In this document: one piece after another, positions 7,834 through 15,721 of the stretch
Numbering within the stretch: the first letter of the stretch is position 1
How the letters are laid out: each line of letters opens with the position of its first letter
Program-made: the position numbers and the translations under genes
Notes under the pieces: generated by a model
Database searches by the model: none
Told to the model about the DNA's origin: nothing
What the model saw: only the letters and a program-made list of their open reading frames with translations
Assembly: GCA_951801995.1 (NCBI GenBank)
Contig: CATOOY010000007.1
Span: forward strand, 1 to 27,093
Length of the DNA stretch: 27,093 nt
Direction: 5' to 3'
DNA from: an uncultured Erysipelotrichaceae bacterium
Lineage (GTDB): Bacteria > Bacillota_I > Bacilli_A > RF39 > UBA660

Positions 7834-10059
7834 ATGGATGCTTGGAGAAAATTTAAAGGAAATATATGGAAAGAAAAGATAGATGTTTCTGATTTTATTT
7901 TAAATAATTATACCTTATATGAAGGCGATGATACTTTCTTAGAAAAGCCTACTTCTAAAACAAAGAAAGTTTGGCAAGTTTGTGAGGAATTATTACAAAA
8001 GGAATTAGAAAAAGGTATTTTAGATATTGATTTAAAAACTGTATCTGGTATTCATAATTTTAAACCAGGATATATTGATAAAGAAAATGAAGTGATTTTT
8101 GGTTTACAAACAGATGCACCTCTTAAAAGAATAGTAAATCCTTTTGGTGGTATTCGTATGGTAGAATCTGCTTTAAAGTCTTATGGTTATGCGTGGGATA
8201 AGGAGACAGCTAAACATTTTAAGACTTATAGAAAAACACATAATGATGGTGTGTTTGATGCCTATACTAGTGATATTAAAAAGGCAAGACATGTTGGTCT
8301 TTTAACAGGACTACCTGATGCATATGGTAGAGGTAGAATTATAGGTGATTATAGAAGAGTTGCTTTATATGGTATTGATTTTTTAATGGAGGAAAAAAGA
8401 AAAGATTTATACTCTGTTGAAGATGTTATTACTGAATATACAATTCGTTTGCGTGAAGAAATTAGTATGCAACTTAAAGCACTTCAAGAAATGAAAGATA
8501 TGGCTTTTGATTATGGTTTTGATATAAGTAATCCTGCTAAAAATGCTAAGGAAGCTGTACAGTGGCTTTATTTTGGATATTTGGCTGCTATAAAAGAGAA
8601 TAATGGTGCTGCTATGAGTTTAGGAAGAACTTCTACATTTTTAGATATTTATATACAAAGAGATTTAGAAGATGGTACTATTACAGAAGAAGATGCGCAG
8701 GAACTTATTGATCAATTTATTATTAAACTTCGTATTGCTCGTCATTTAAGAACACCTGATTATAATGAACTTTTTGCTGGAGATCCTACATGGGTTACAG
8801 AAGCAATTGGTGGTGTTACGGAAAAGCTTGCTCCTCTTGTTACTAAGAATTCTTATCGTTATTTACACACGCTTACAAATTTAGGTCCTGCTCCTGAACC
8901 TAATATGACAGTTCTTTGGTCTTCTCATTTACCAGAAAATTTTAAAAAATATTGTGCAAAAATGTCTATTGCTACAGATGCTATTCAATATGAGAATGAT
9001 GATATTATGAGGCCTATTCATGGAAGTGATTATGCTATTGCTTGCTGTGTAAGTGCTATGACAGTGGGAAAACAAATGCAATTTTTTGGAGCAAGATGTA
9101 ATTTGGCAAAAGCTCTTTTATATGCGATTAATGGTGGAGTAGATGAAAAAAAGGGTGATCTTGTTCTTTCTGGTATAGATAAAATGGAAGATAAAATTTT
9201 AGATTATGATAAAGTTATGAAATCTTATGATTTGGTTTTAGATAAAGTGGCTAAAACATATGTAGATGCTATGAATATTATTCATTATATGCATGATAAA
9301 TATGCGTATGAGGCTGGACAGATGGCTTTCCATGATACAGATCCTGAAAAATTAATGGCTTTTGGTGTGGCTGGTCTTTCTGTTGTGATTGATTCTTTAT
9401 CAGCTATTCGTTATGCTAAAGTGAAACCTATTCGTGATGAAAATGGTATTACAATTGATTTTGAAATAGAGGGTGAATATCCTAAGTTTGGAAATGATGA
9501 TGATAGGGTTGATGAAATTGGGGTAAAACTTGTTAGTGACTTTTATCAAAAGCTATCTACACATCCTTTGTATCGTGATGCCAAACATACTCTTTCTGTT
9601 TTGACAATTACTTCTAATGTTGTATATGGAAAAAAGACTGGTGCTACACCAGATGGTAGAAAAGATGGTGAAGCTTTTGCACCTGGTGCAAATCCTATGC
9701 ATGGTAGAGATGAAAGTGGTGCACTTGCTTCTTTAAATTCTGTTGCGAAACTTCCTTATGCTTGTGTATGTGAGGATGGTATTTCTAATACATTTTCTAT
9801 TGCTCCTAATACACTTGGACATTCTGATACAGAGCAAATTCAGAATTTGGTTTCTTTACTAGATGGTTATTTTAAACAAGGAGCACATCATTTAAATGTG
9901 AATGTACTGAATCGTGCAATGTTAGAAGATGCAATGGAAAATCCTCAGAAGTACCCAAATCTTACAATACGTATTTCTGGATATGCTGTTCATTTTAATA
10001 GACTTTCTCATGAACAACAATTGGAAGTAATAAGGCGTACTTTTCATGGGAAAATGTAA
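7834..10059 (+). CDS. pflB: Pyruvate formate-lyase (formate C-acetyltransferase)
   Basis: The 741-aa glycyl-radical enzyme converts pyruvate and CoA to acetyl-CoA and formate in anaerobic fermentation. The catalytic pair Cys404-Cys405 is visible in AIACCVSAM, and the glycyl radical site is Gly716 in RISGYAVHF near the C-terminus. Other family signatures are GLPDAYGRGRIIGDYRR and GPAPEPNMTVLWS. Both length and end (IRRTFHGKM) match true PFL rather than diol dehydratase-type relatives. Its last 14 bases overlap pflA, so the two are translationally coupled. The protein marks the organism as anaerobic or oxygen-sensitive in this pathway. Confidence 0.97.
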   Translation: MDAWRKFKGNIWKEKIDVSDFILNNYTLYEGDDTFLEKPTSKTKKVWQVCEELLQKELEKGILDIDLKTVSGIHNFKPGYIDKENEVIFGLQTDAPLKRIVNPFGGIRMVESALKSYGYAWDKETAKHFKTYRKTHNDGVFDAYTSDIKKARHVGLLTGLPDAYGRGRIIGDYRRVALYGIDFLMEEKRKDLYSVEDVITEYTIRLREEISMQLKALQEMKDMAFDYGFDISNPAKNAKEAVQWLYFGYLAAIKENNGAAMSLGRTSTFLDIYIQRDLEDGTITEEDAQELIDQFIIKLRIARHLRTPDYNELFAGDPTWVTEAIGGVTEKLAPLVTKNSYRYLHTLTNLGPAPEPNMTVLWSSHLPENFKKYCAKMSIATDAIQYENDDIMRPIHGSDYAIACCVSAMTVGKQMQFFGARCNLAKALLYAINGGVDEKKGDLVLSGIDKMEDKILDYDKVMKSYDLVLDKVAKTYVDAMNIIHYMHDKYAYEAGQMAFHDTDPEKLMAFGVAGLSVVIDSLSAIRYAKVKPIRDENGITIDFEIEGEYPKFGNDDDRVDEIGVKLVSDFYQKLSTHPLYRDAKHTLSVLTITSNVVYGKKTGATPDGRKDGEAFAPGANPMHGRDESGALASLNSVAKLPYACVCEDGISNTFSIAPNTLGHSDTEQIQNLVSLLDGYFKQGAHHLNVNVLNRAMLEDAMENPQKYPNLTIRISGYAVHFNRLSHEQQLEVIRRTFHGKM

Positions 10060-10765
10060 AGGACAGATCCATTCTATTGAAACATCAGGAATGGTTGATG
10101 GACCTGGAATTCGGGTTGTTGTCTTTATGCAAGGTTGTACCTTAAGATGTTTATATTGTCATAATCCTGATACATGGATTTCTAAGGGGAAGTTTGAGAT
10201 GACACCTTTAGAGGTTGTAGAAAAAGTGAAAAAATATAAAAATTATTTTGGAAAAAATGGTGGTGTTACTTTTTCTGGTGGGGAACCTCTTTTTCAAAAA
10301 GAATTTTTGCTTGAAACTTTGAAATTATGTAAAATGGAAGGTATTCATACAGCATTAGATACTGCTGGTATTTGTGAAGATCCAGAGGAGATTCTTTCTT
10401 ATACAGATTTGGTGATTTTAGATATTAAATCATATAAACCTGATTTATATGAAAATATTACGAGAAAAAAAATAGATACTTTTTTGCACTTTTTAGAAAT
10501 ATGTCAAAAAATGAATAAGAAATTGTGGCTTAGAAGTGTTATTGTTCCAGGGATGAATGATACAGAGGAGTATGTTTTGGGATTGAAAAATTTTATTTCT
10601 CCACTTAAAAATGTGGAAAAGGTAGAACTTCTTCCTTATGAGACATTGGGTGTACACAAATATAATGATTTGCAAATTCCTTATTCTCTTCAGAATGTGG
10701 ATGCGATGAATAAAGAAAAGTGTAATAAATTAAATACATTATTAAATGAGGGATTATATGAATAG
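10046..10765 (+). CDS. pflA: Pyruvate formate-lyase activating enzyme (radical SAM)
   Basis: The 239-aa radical SAM enzyme installs the glycyl radical on PflB. The [4Fe-4S] cluster ligands are Cys31, Cys35 and Cys38 (CTLRCLYC). The GGVTFSGGEP stretch is the SAM-binding GGE motif, and the N-terminal ETSGMVDGPGIRVVVFMQGC is a family signature. The GGVTFSGGEPLFQ...LDTAG order and normal length support PflA over unrelated activases. The ATG lies within the end of pflB (14-base overlap), and the gene itself overlaps the following cinA-like gene by 8 bases, so the three form one operon. Confidence 0.96.
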   Translation: MGKCKGQIHSIETSGMVDGPGIRVVVFMQGCTLRCLYCHNPDTWISKGKFEMTPLEVVEKVKKYKNYFGKNGGVTFSGGEPLFQKEFLLETLKLCKMEGIHTALDTAGICEDPEEILSYTDLVILDIKSYKPDLYENITRKKIDTFLHFLEICQKMNKKLWLRSVIVPGMNDTEEYVLGLKNFISPLKNVEKVELLPYETLGVHKYNDLQIPYSLQNVDAMNKEKCNKLNTLLNEGLYE

Positions 10766-11237
10766 GTATGAAGAAATAGTAAAATTGCTTCAAAATAATA
10801 AGGAAACAATAAGTTTTATGGAGTCTTGTACAGGTGGTTTTTTATCTAATACACTTACTAATATAGAAGGTTCTTCTTTGGTTTGTCGATTTGGTGCTGT
10901 AACTTATTCTAATGATTATAAAATAAAGCTTGGTGTGGATAAACAGATAATAGATACTTATACTGTTTATAGCATGGAAACAGCGAAAGAGATGGCAAAA
11001 GCAATATCTATATTTGCAAATTCTACTTATGGGGTTGGGGTTACTGGAAAACTTGGTGTGCCAGATCCTGCGAATCTTTGTGGAATGGATAATATGGTAT
11101 ATATTAGTATATATGATAGTCATAAAAAAACATATATTGAACAAACTATGTCGATGCAAGTGGAAAACCGAGCAAAACAAAAAGAGGAAATTGCTACTTT
11201 AGTTGGTTTTGTTCTTTTGAAATATTTAAAAAAATAA
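10758..11237 (+). CDS. CinA C-terminal/PncC-type nicotinamide-nucleotide amidohydrolase
   Basis: The 159-aa protein matches the stand-alone CinA C-terminal domain, which deamidates NMN to nicotinate mononucleotide in NAD recycling. Visible signatures are ESCTGGFLSNTLT with the likely catalytic Ser, the GAVTYSNDYKIKLGV segment, and GVTGKLGVPDP, where most relatives have GIAGPGG. That last difference may reflect divergence. A frame from ATG 10746 is open, but ATG 10758 has a GAGGG RBS five bases upstream and overlaps the pflA stop by 8 bases, so it is preferred. Its place behind pflBA may tie NAD recycling to fermentation; that is inference. Confidence 0.85.
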   Translation: MNRYEEIVKLLQNNKETISFMESCTGGFLSNTLTNIEGSSLVCRFGAVTYSNDYKIKLGVDKQIIDTYTVYSMETAKEMAKAISIFANSTYGVGVTGKLGVPDPANLCGMDNMVYISIYDSHKKTYIEQTMSMQVENRAKQKEEIATLVGFVLLKYLKK

Positions 11238-11279
11238 ATATTTATGTTTTTTAAGGATATGTTTTTCATATTTTTTTGA

Positions 11280-11326
11280 AAATAAAAGAGATTGTACTTT
11301 TTAAATAAAAATACAATCTTTTATTT
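11280..11326. terminator. Bidirectional terminator between the pfl operon and the phosphoesterase gene
   Basis: A long AT-rich stem (11280-11296 with 11312-11326) has one two-base bulge and a 15-base loop. T-rich flanks occur on both sides. The minus-strand phosphoesterase stop codon (11321-11323) lies inside the stem. AT-rich composition makes the exact pairing less certain. Confidence 0.65.
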
Positions 11327-12181
11327 ACTTTCTAATCGGTATATATTTATACTGGGTTTGTTTTGGAGACGATATGCATATTCATTTGTTCCTAAGCCAG
11401 AAGAAATATATAAATCAGTCTTTTTTATTTTATAATAGTTTTTATAGTAATTTTTAGCACCTTTTTCTAAGAATAGTTTTTGTATATAAGGAATATTTAT
11501 TTGTCCATTGTGGGAATGTCCTGCTAGAATGAGATTATATTGTGTTAAGTCTAATTCTTCTATAAAATCAGGTTCATGCATAAGTAATATACTATAAATA
11601 TTTTTATTGTTGTTTTGTCTATATGTTGTTATTTCATTTTCTATTATTGCTGTTTTTTCTTTGATATCTTTTTTATTGGCTAAATTACTTGATATACCTC
11701 CTAATAGTATAGGTGTATATTCTTTGTAATATATATAATCAAAGGTATCATTTATATTTATAAAATTACTATTTGTCATAATCATTTCAAAGTATTCTTT
11801 TTCGTTGTCATTTTCTCCTTTAATGGCATATTTTCCTAATGTTGTTTCTATTTTACTGAAAATAGAAGATATTTTTTCTATTTCTTTTTCTGTTATTTTG
11901 TATTTTTTTTCAAAAAGATCTCCTGTAAAAACGACTATGTCTGGTTTTGTTTCATTTATTTTATTTACTATATTTTTTAATTCTTTTTCTTTGATAGTAA
12001 TTCCATAATGTATATCGCTAAAATGAACTATTTTTATTCCGTTAAAATGTTTGGGAATGTTTTCATTTTTTATTCTATATTCTTTTACTATTGTTCCTTG
12101 TATACCTATATATTTACTATAAAGAAAAATACAAGTAAATAAGCATATTATGAATAGAAAAAATCTTAGTAGATGTTTCAT
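11321..12181 (-). CDS. Membrane-anchored calcineurin-like metallophosphoesterase (YkuE-like)
   Basis: The 286-aa protein has an N-terminal hydrophobic anchor (about residues 4-22) and an outside-facing metallophosphoesterase domain. The metal-binding blocks are visible in order: SDIHYG (Asp56, His58), TGDLF (Asp88), LLMHEPDF (about 198) and AGHSHNGQ (about 220). The block that is usually GNHD reads GEND here (122-125), so both the conserved Asn ligand and the catalytic His differ. The substrate is unknown; relatives act on phosphate esters in the envelope. Start: AGGTGATAG precedes the ATG. It is the last gene of the minus-strand group and ends within a terminator stem. Confidence 0.85.
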   Translation of the reverse strand: MKHLLRFFLFIICLFTCIFLYSKYIGIQGTIVKEYRIKNENIPKHFNGIKIVHFSDIHYGITIKEKELKNIVNKINETKPDIVVFTGDLFEKKYKITEKEIEKISSIFSKIETTLGKYAIKGENDNEKEYFEMIMTNSNFININDTFDYIYYKEYTPILLGGISSNLANKKDIKEKTAIIENEITTYRQNNNKNIYSILLMHEPDFIEELDLTQYNLILAGHSHNGQINIPYIQKLFLEKGAKNYYKNYYKIKKTDLYISSGLGTNEYAYRLQNKPSINIYRLESK

Positions 12182-12210
12182 TCTATCACCTATTTTATTT
12201 TACCATAAAT

Positions 12211-12235
12211 AAAAAAAGACGAGTAGTCTTTTTTT
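12211..12235 (-). terminator. Intrinsic terminator of the lipoprotein/pilin-like pair
   Basis: AAAAAAAGAC (12211-12220) pairs with GTCTTTTTTT (12226-12235) across a five-base loop. On the minus strand the T tract follows the GC core, and the stop codon of the lipoprotein gene (12234-12236) overlaps the first arm. Confidence 0.8.
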
Positions 12236-12902
12236 AGAAGTCATTGTTTTTCTTTCTTTTCTTTACAGAAATAATAATTGCTATTCCTATGATAATACTT
12301 ATTATAGTTATTGTAATTGGAATAATATTTGTTTCTTTTTTTGTTGTTTTGATTTGTTTGTTTTGCATTCTTATATAAAGTGGTTTATAAGAAGCTTCTT
12401 CTTCTGTAATTCTCCATATGTATTTATTTGCAGAAATAGTGTCTGCATTGTTTTCTGAAACTATATAGTTTGTTTTTAAGGAGATTGTGACATCTTCTAA
12501 TTCGTTAAAAGTATCATAACATAGAAATTCATTACTTGTTTGAATAGTAATATAATTTTTATCTTTTGTAATTTTGATATCATCGTAGCATTGATTTACA
12601 ATACTCGGCCAAGCATTGTTTTCCTTGATATCAAAATCTGTATGGTAATTGAAACCAGCATTATTTTCATTAAATTCTAATTTTCTTTCATAATTGTTGT
12701 ACTTTCCATCCCATAAGTACATTTGGGTTGCTATTTCTTCTAAATCTTCTTTCTCTTTGGTTCTGTCTACAAAAGTAGCATTATCTGTAAATAAATAGAC
12801 ATCTTCACTAAATTTTCCATTTGTAAATTCTACTTTATAATTTACATTACAACCTGTTAGGAATAAAAAACATATTACAAATAAACCAATTTTATTTTTC
12901 AC
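12234..12902 (-). CDS. Membrane lipoprotein with C-terminal transmembrane helix
   Basis: The 222-aa protein has a lipoprotein signal (KIGLFVICFLFLTGC, lipobox LTGC) and a second hydrophobic segment near the C-terminus (IIPITITIISIIIGIAIIISV) ending in the basic tail KKRKKNND. The roughly 165-residue outer domain would thus be held to the membrane at both ends. That domain has several aromatic/Asn-rich stretches and resembles no family I recognise. The start is GTG at 12902, four-base overlap (GTGA) with the upstream gene's TGA and a GGGGA RBS; a TTG at 12914 is the alternative. This tight coupling to the VirB2-pilin-like gene suggests that they work together. Confidence 0.75.
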   Translation of the reverse strand: MKNKIGLFVICFLFLTGCNVNYKVEFTNGKFSEDVYLFTDNATFVDRTKEKEDLEEIATQMYLWDGKYNNYERKLEFNENNAGFNYHTDFDIKENNAWPSIVNQCYDDIKITKDKNYITIQTSNEFLCYDTFNELEDVTISLKTNYIVSENNADTISANKYIWRITEEEASYKPLYIRMQNKQIKTTKKETNIIPITITIISIIIGIAIIISVKKRKKNNDF

Positions 12903-13327
12903 TTTTTTCCCCAACTTTCTGCTAATTGTTTTCTTAAATCTATAATAGTTTCTCCTGCTTTTATTATATTTTCAGAAAAACCAATATCAGATTGTTCTGC
13001 ATTTTTTACACCTTCTTTGGTAGCTTCTTTCCAACATGTGCCTACTTGATATCCACTTTCTCCTAATATATCTAATACAAAATTGATAATGGTTGGAATC
13101 ATAAAAGCTAACACTGCTGCGATAAATTTATTTATTATTTTTTTGATAATTTTTTGGTCCCATCCATTTTGGCTTATCATATTTTGAATACTATCCCATA
13201 AACACCATATAATTAAAATAATTGGTATTACAATACCTATTAAGTTTAATATATTTTTAATTAGATATATTATTTTTAGCATGCTTTGATCATTACAGTT
13301 TAATTCTGTATATAATATTTGTATCAT
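12899..13327 (-). CDS. Two-helix membrane protein resembling VirB2/TrbC-type pilins
   Basis: The 142-aa protein has two hydrophobic helices (about residues 19-47 and 67-91) joined by a short basic loop, SQNGWDQKIIKKIINK, followed by a polar C-terminal tail of about 50 residues. The helix-loop-helix and the FIAAVLAFMIPTIINFVLDIL segment resemble small type IV secretion pilins of low-GC Gram-positives. No signal-peptidase site is evident and no other secretion genes lie nearby, so the assignment is tentative. The RBS GGTGATATT precedes ATG. A TGATATAAT promoter is upstream, and the downstream lipoprotein gene is coupled. Confidence 0.6.
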   Translation of the reverse strand: MIQILYTELNCNDQSMLKIIYLIKNILNLIGIVIPIILIIWCLWDSIQNMISQNGWDQKIIKKIINKFIAAVLAFMIPTIINFVLDILGESGYQVGTCWKEATKEGVKNAEQSDIGFSENIIKAGETIIDLRKQLAESWGKK

Positions 13328-13345
13328 AATATCACCACTAATAAT

Positions 13346-13354
13346 ATTATATCA
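13346..13354 (-). promoter_or_regulatory. Extended -10 promoter of the pilin-like/lipoprotein pair
   Basis: On the minus strand TGA (13354-13352) plus TATAAT (13351-13346) lies 18 bases before the start codon, with RBS GGTGAT between them. Confidence 0.65.
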
Positions 13355-13370
13355 TAGCTTTTCTTTTTGT

Positions 13371-13394
13371 GAAAAAAAAACTTCTTACGAAGTT
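13371..13394 (-). terminator. Intrinsic terminator of the CPBP gene
   Basis: On the minus strand AACTTC-GTAA-GAAGTT (13394-13379) is followed by a run of nine or more T. The gene's stop codon (13394-13396) touches the first arm. Confidence 0.85.
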
Positions 13395-14110
13395 TAAACA
13401 AAAATAAGTAATAAAAATTGTAGTGCAATTAAAATACCATTGTGCATAACATGGAAGCCCATACTGACAAATATATTATCATATTTTTGAAGCATATAGG
13501 CGAACGCTATTCCTGGTGCTGAGTAGGGAATGATATAAAGCAAGTCTATTAGGGATTTTGTATCTGTAGAAAGAACATGTAAGCCTCCAAATACGATTCC
13601 TGAAATAATAATAAATAGAAGATCTGGTTTAATAATATTACGGATTGCTCTACGGAATGTTAATTCTTCTACAATAGGAGCCCATATGACAGCTGAAAAA
13701 TAAATGTAAATAGGGCTTAGTTTAAACATTTCTTGGATTGCTTTTTCATTACTTGCCATTCCATTTGTAGAAAAATAGTTAATAATTGCATTGCTAAACA
13801 TCATAATGCCAAGTGCTAGTAACCAATATTTTAGGCAATCTTTAAAATAGGTATTGTGATTTTTCTTTATATCGTAAAAATCTTTTTTTAGAGAATCTTT
13901 TAGTAATAAACCTATAATAAGTAGTATTATTGTTTCAAAAAATATAAGATAACAAATTTTTATCCAAGTATCTACTGTATGAATATTTATATTTGCTATT
14001 GCAAATGGGAATTCTTGTAAATAGGGTAAAATAAAGTAAGATAATAAAACAAGTATTCCTAATCCTGCATTTATAAAATACTCTTTTCTTTTGTTTCCTT
14101 TTGTTTTCAT
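13394..14110 (-). CDS. CPBP family intramembrane metalloprotease
   Basis: The 238-aa integral membrane protein has seven or eight hydrophobic segments and the CPBP (Abi/Rce1-like) motifs: EELTFRR (Glu148, Glu149, Arg153), FGGLH (Phe174, His178) and HVMHN (His220, Asn224). The family includes CAAX-prenyl-protease relatives, bacteriocin self-immunity proteins and SpdC-type regulators; nothing here says which. Start ATG 14110 has AGGAGATGAT upstream. It has its own promoter and terminator and is thus a single-gene unit, so no partner is implied. Confidence 0.88.
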   Translation of the reverse strand: MKTKGNKRKEYFINAGLGILVLLSYFILPYLQEFPFAIANINIHTVDTWIKICYLIFFETIILLIIGLLLKDSLKKDFYDIKKNHNTYFKDCLKYWLLALGIMMFSNAIINYFSTNGMASNEKAIQEMFKLSPIYIYFSAVIWAPIVEELTFRRAIRNIIKPDLLFIIISGIVFGGLHVLSTDTKSLIDLLYIIPYSAPGIAFAYMLQKYDNIFVSMGFHVMHNGILIALQFLLLIFV

Positions 14111-14129
14111 GTAATCATCTCCTATTTTT

Positions 14130-14138
14130 ATTATATCA
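14130..14138 (-). promoter_or_regulatory. Extended -10 promoter of the CPBP gene
   Basis: On the minus strand TGA plus TATAAT (14135-14130) lies 19 bases before the ATG. It faces away from the rimP-nusA promoter about 80 bases further on. Confidence 0.6.
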
Positions 14139-14194
14139 TGTATTTTCCTTAAAATTAAAAATATTTTTTATTTTGTTCTTCCTTTTAAAATTAC

Positions 14195-14224
14195 TTGTCT
14201 TAATTTTAAAAAATGTGATATAAT
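14195..14224 (+). promoter_or_regulatory. Promoter of the rimP-nusA-infB operon
   Basis: A -35-like TTGTCT (14195-14200), an 18-base spacer ending in TGA, and TATAAT (14219-14224). This is one of the more complete promoters in the window. Confidence 0.7.
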
Positions 14225-14237
14225 GTAATTGCTTGTG

Positions 14238-14262
14238 AGAGAGTGGGGGTATCCCACTCTTT
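14238..14262 (+). promoter_or_regulatory. GC-rich leader hairpin of the rimP-nusA-infB operon
   Basis: AGAGTGGG (14240-14247) pairs perfectly with CCCACTCT (14253-14260) around the loop GGTAT, extendable by two weaker pairs. It lies between the promoter and rimP, just before the GGAGG RBS. No T run follows (TTCCCG), so it is not a standard terminator. It might stabilise the RNA, pause polymerase or mediate NusA-dependent control; the role is inference. Confidence 0.6.
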
Positions 14263-14280
14263 CCCGTAGATGGAGGTATT

Positions 14281-14535
14281 ATGGATATTGGTGCTAAGGT
14301 TAGATCTTTGATTGAAAAAGATATTGTAAATTTAGGTTATATACTAGATGAGGTTTTATATGTAAAAGAAGATGGTCAGAATTTTCTTAGAGTTGTGATT
14401 GATAAAGAAGGCGTAATTGATATTGATGATTGTATTTGTGTTACTAAAAAAATCAATCCTATTATTGATAAATTAGATCCTATTGAAGAAAATTACATAT
14501 TAGATGTTTGTTCAAAAGAGAAAGGTTGCGATTAA
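14281..14535 (+). CDS. rimP: Short ribosome maturation factor RimP (N-terminal domain only)
   Basis: The 84-aa product matches the N-terminal domain of RimP, which helps mature the 30S subunit: VRSLIEKDIVNLGYILDEV, the FLRVVIDKEGVIDIDDC segment and IEENYILDV. Full-length RimP is about 150 aa with a C-terminal SH3-like domain. Here the protein ends right after the first domain (CSKEKGCD), and nusA begins one base after the stop, so there is no room for the second domain and no frameshifted remainder is visible. The RBS GGAGG is clear. First gene of the operon. It may be a functional reduced form or a decayed gene. Confidence 0.8.
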   Translation: MDIGAKVRSLIEKDIVNLGYILDEVLYVKEDGQNFLRVVIDKEGVIDIDDCICVTKKINPIIDKLDPIEENYILDVCSKEKGCD

Positions 14536-14536
14536 A

Positions 14537-15721
14537 ATGAGAAGAAAAAAGCAAGAAGAAAAAATAACGGGTACTGATTTTGAAGCTTTTCAAAAAGCGA
14601 AGAAAATATTATGTGAAGAAAAGGGTATTGATGAAGCTATTATTGATGAAGCTTTAGAACCTGCCTTAGTAGCAGCTTATAAGAAACAATATAAAATGCC
14701 AAATGCTCGTGTAGAATTTGATAAAGATTTAGGTACATTTGAGGTATACTCTTTTAAAATAGTTGTACCAGATGATTATGAGGCTAAGGAGGCAGAAGAT
14801 TTAGATAAATTAGATGCGATGGAAGAGGCTGGAGAAGATACCAGTGATTTTGAACCTTTCTTCTATGATGAAAAAAAACATATTGTATTAAAAGAAGCTA
14901 GAAAAATAGTACCTACAATAGAAGTTGGAGAAACGATTGAAGAAAAAGTTACACCAAGAGATTTTAGTAGAGTGGCAGCTACTACGGCTAAACAAGTTAT
15001 TGTTCAAAAAATTCGTGAGGCAGAAAAAAATGCAATTATAAATGAATATGAAAGTAAACAAGATGAACTTGTAACAGGTACAGTTGAAATGGAAGATGTC
15101 CGTAATTACTATATTCATTTAGGGAAAACACAAGGAATTTTACCAAAAAGTGAATTAATTCCTGGAGAGACTATTAAAATGGGTTCTACTATTAAGGCAT
15201 ATGTGTCAAAGGTAGAAGCTGGTGGAAAAGGTGCTTTAATATTGCTTTCTCGTAAACATTATGGTTTTGTAAAGCGACTATTTGAGTTAGAAATACCTGA
15301 ATTACATGATGGAACGATTCTTATTTATAGTGTAGCTAGAGAAGCAGGTGTACGAACTAAAATTGCAGTTTATTCTGAAAATAGTAATGTGGAAGCTGTT
15401 GGATCTTGTATTGGAGAGAAGGGATCTCGTATTAATCCTATTATTGAACAATTAAATGGGGAAAAAATAGATGTTGTTCTTTATGAAAAGGATGCTTCTC
15501 GTTTTATTGAGAATGCGTTAAGTCCTGCTCGCAATTTACATGTTTATGTAACTGATGAGAAAGAAAAAGAGGCAATTGTTGTTGTAGATGATGAAAACTT
15601 ATCTTTAGCAATTGGAAAAAAAGGACTCAATGTTCGTTTGGCAGCTCGTCTTACTCATTTTAAATTAGATATCAAAACAGTAGAAGAAGCAGATAAGATA
15701 GGGATTCATATTGCAGAATGA
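14537..15721 (+). CDS. nusA: Transcription termination/antitermination factor NusA
   Basis: The 394-aa RNA-polymerase-binding protein modulates pausing, termination and antitermination. Order of domains: an N-terminal RNAP-binding domain (about 15-135), S1 (about 150-215, including KTQGILPKSELIPGE), and KH1/KH2 (about 235-350, with CIGEKGSRI and AIGKKGLNVRLAARLT). It lacks the C-terminal acidic repeats found in Proteobacteria, as in Gram-positives. Unusual: residues about 78-112 form an acidic insertion (EAKEAEDLDKLDAMEEAGED) in the N-terminal domain. An upstream frame from 14504 is open, but ATG 14537 just after the rimP stop begins the conserved sequence. Its TGA overlaps the next ATG. Confidence 0.95.
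   Translation: MRRKKQEEKITGTDFEAFQKAKKILCEEKGIDEAIIDEALEPALVAAYKKQYKMPNARVEFDKDLGTFEVYSFKIVVPDDYEAKEAEDLDKLDAMEEAGEDTSDFEPFFYDEKKHIVLKEARKIVPTIEVGETIEEKVTPRDFSRVAATTAKQVIVQKIREAEKNAIINEYESKQDELVTGTVEMEDVRNYYIHLGKTQGILPKSELIPGETIKMGSTIKAYVSKVEAGGKGALILLSRKHYGFVKRLFELEIPELHDGTILIYSVAREAGVRTKIAVYSENSNVEAVGSCIGEKGSRINPIIEQLNGEKIDVVLYEKDASRFIENALSPARNLHVYVTDEKEKEAIVVVDDENLSLAIGKKGLNVRLAARLTHFKLDIKTVEEADKIGIHIAE

Noticed and set aside
14238..14262. Terminator or known riboswitch ahead of rimP
   Set aside because: No T run follows the stem, and the 60-base leader is too short and simple for a recognised riboswitch class.
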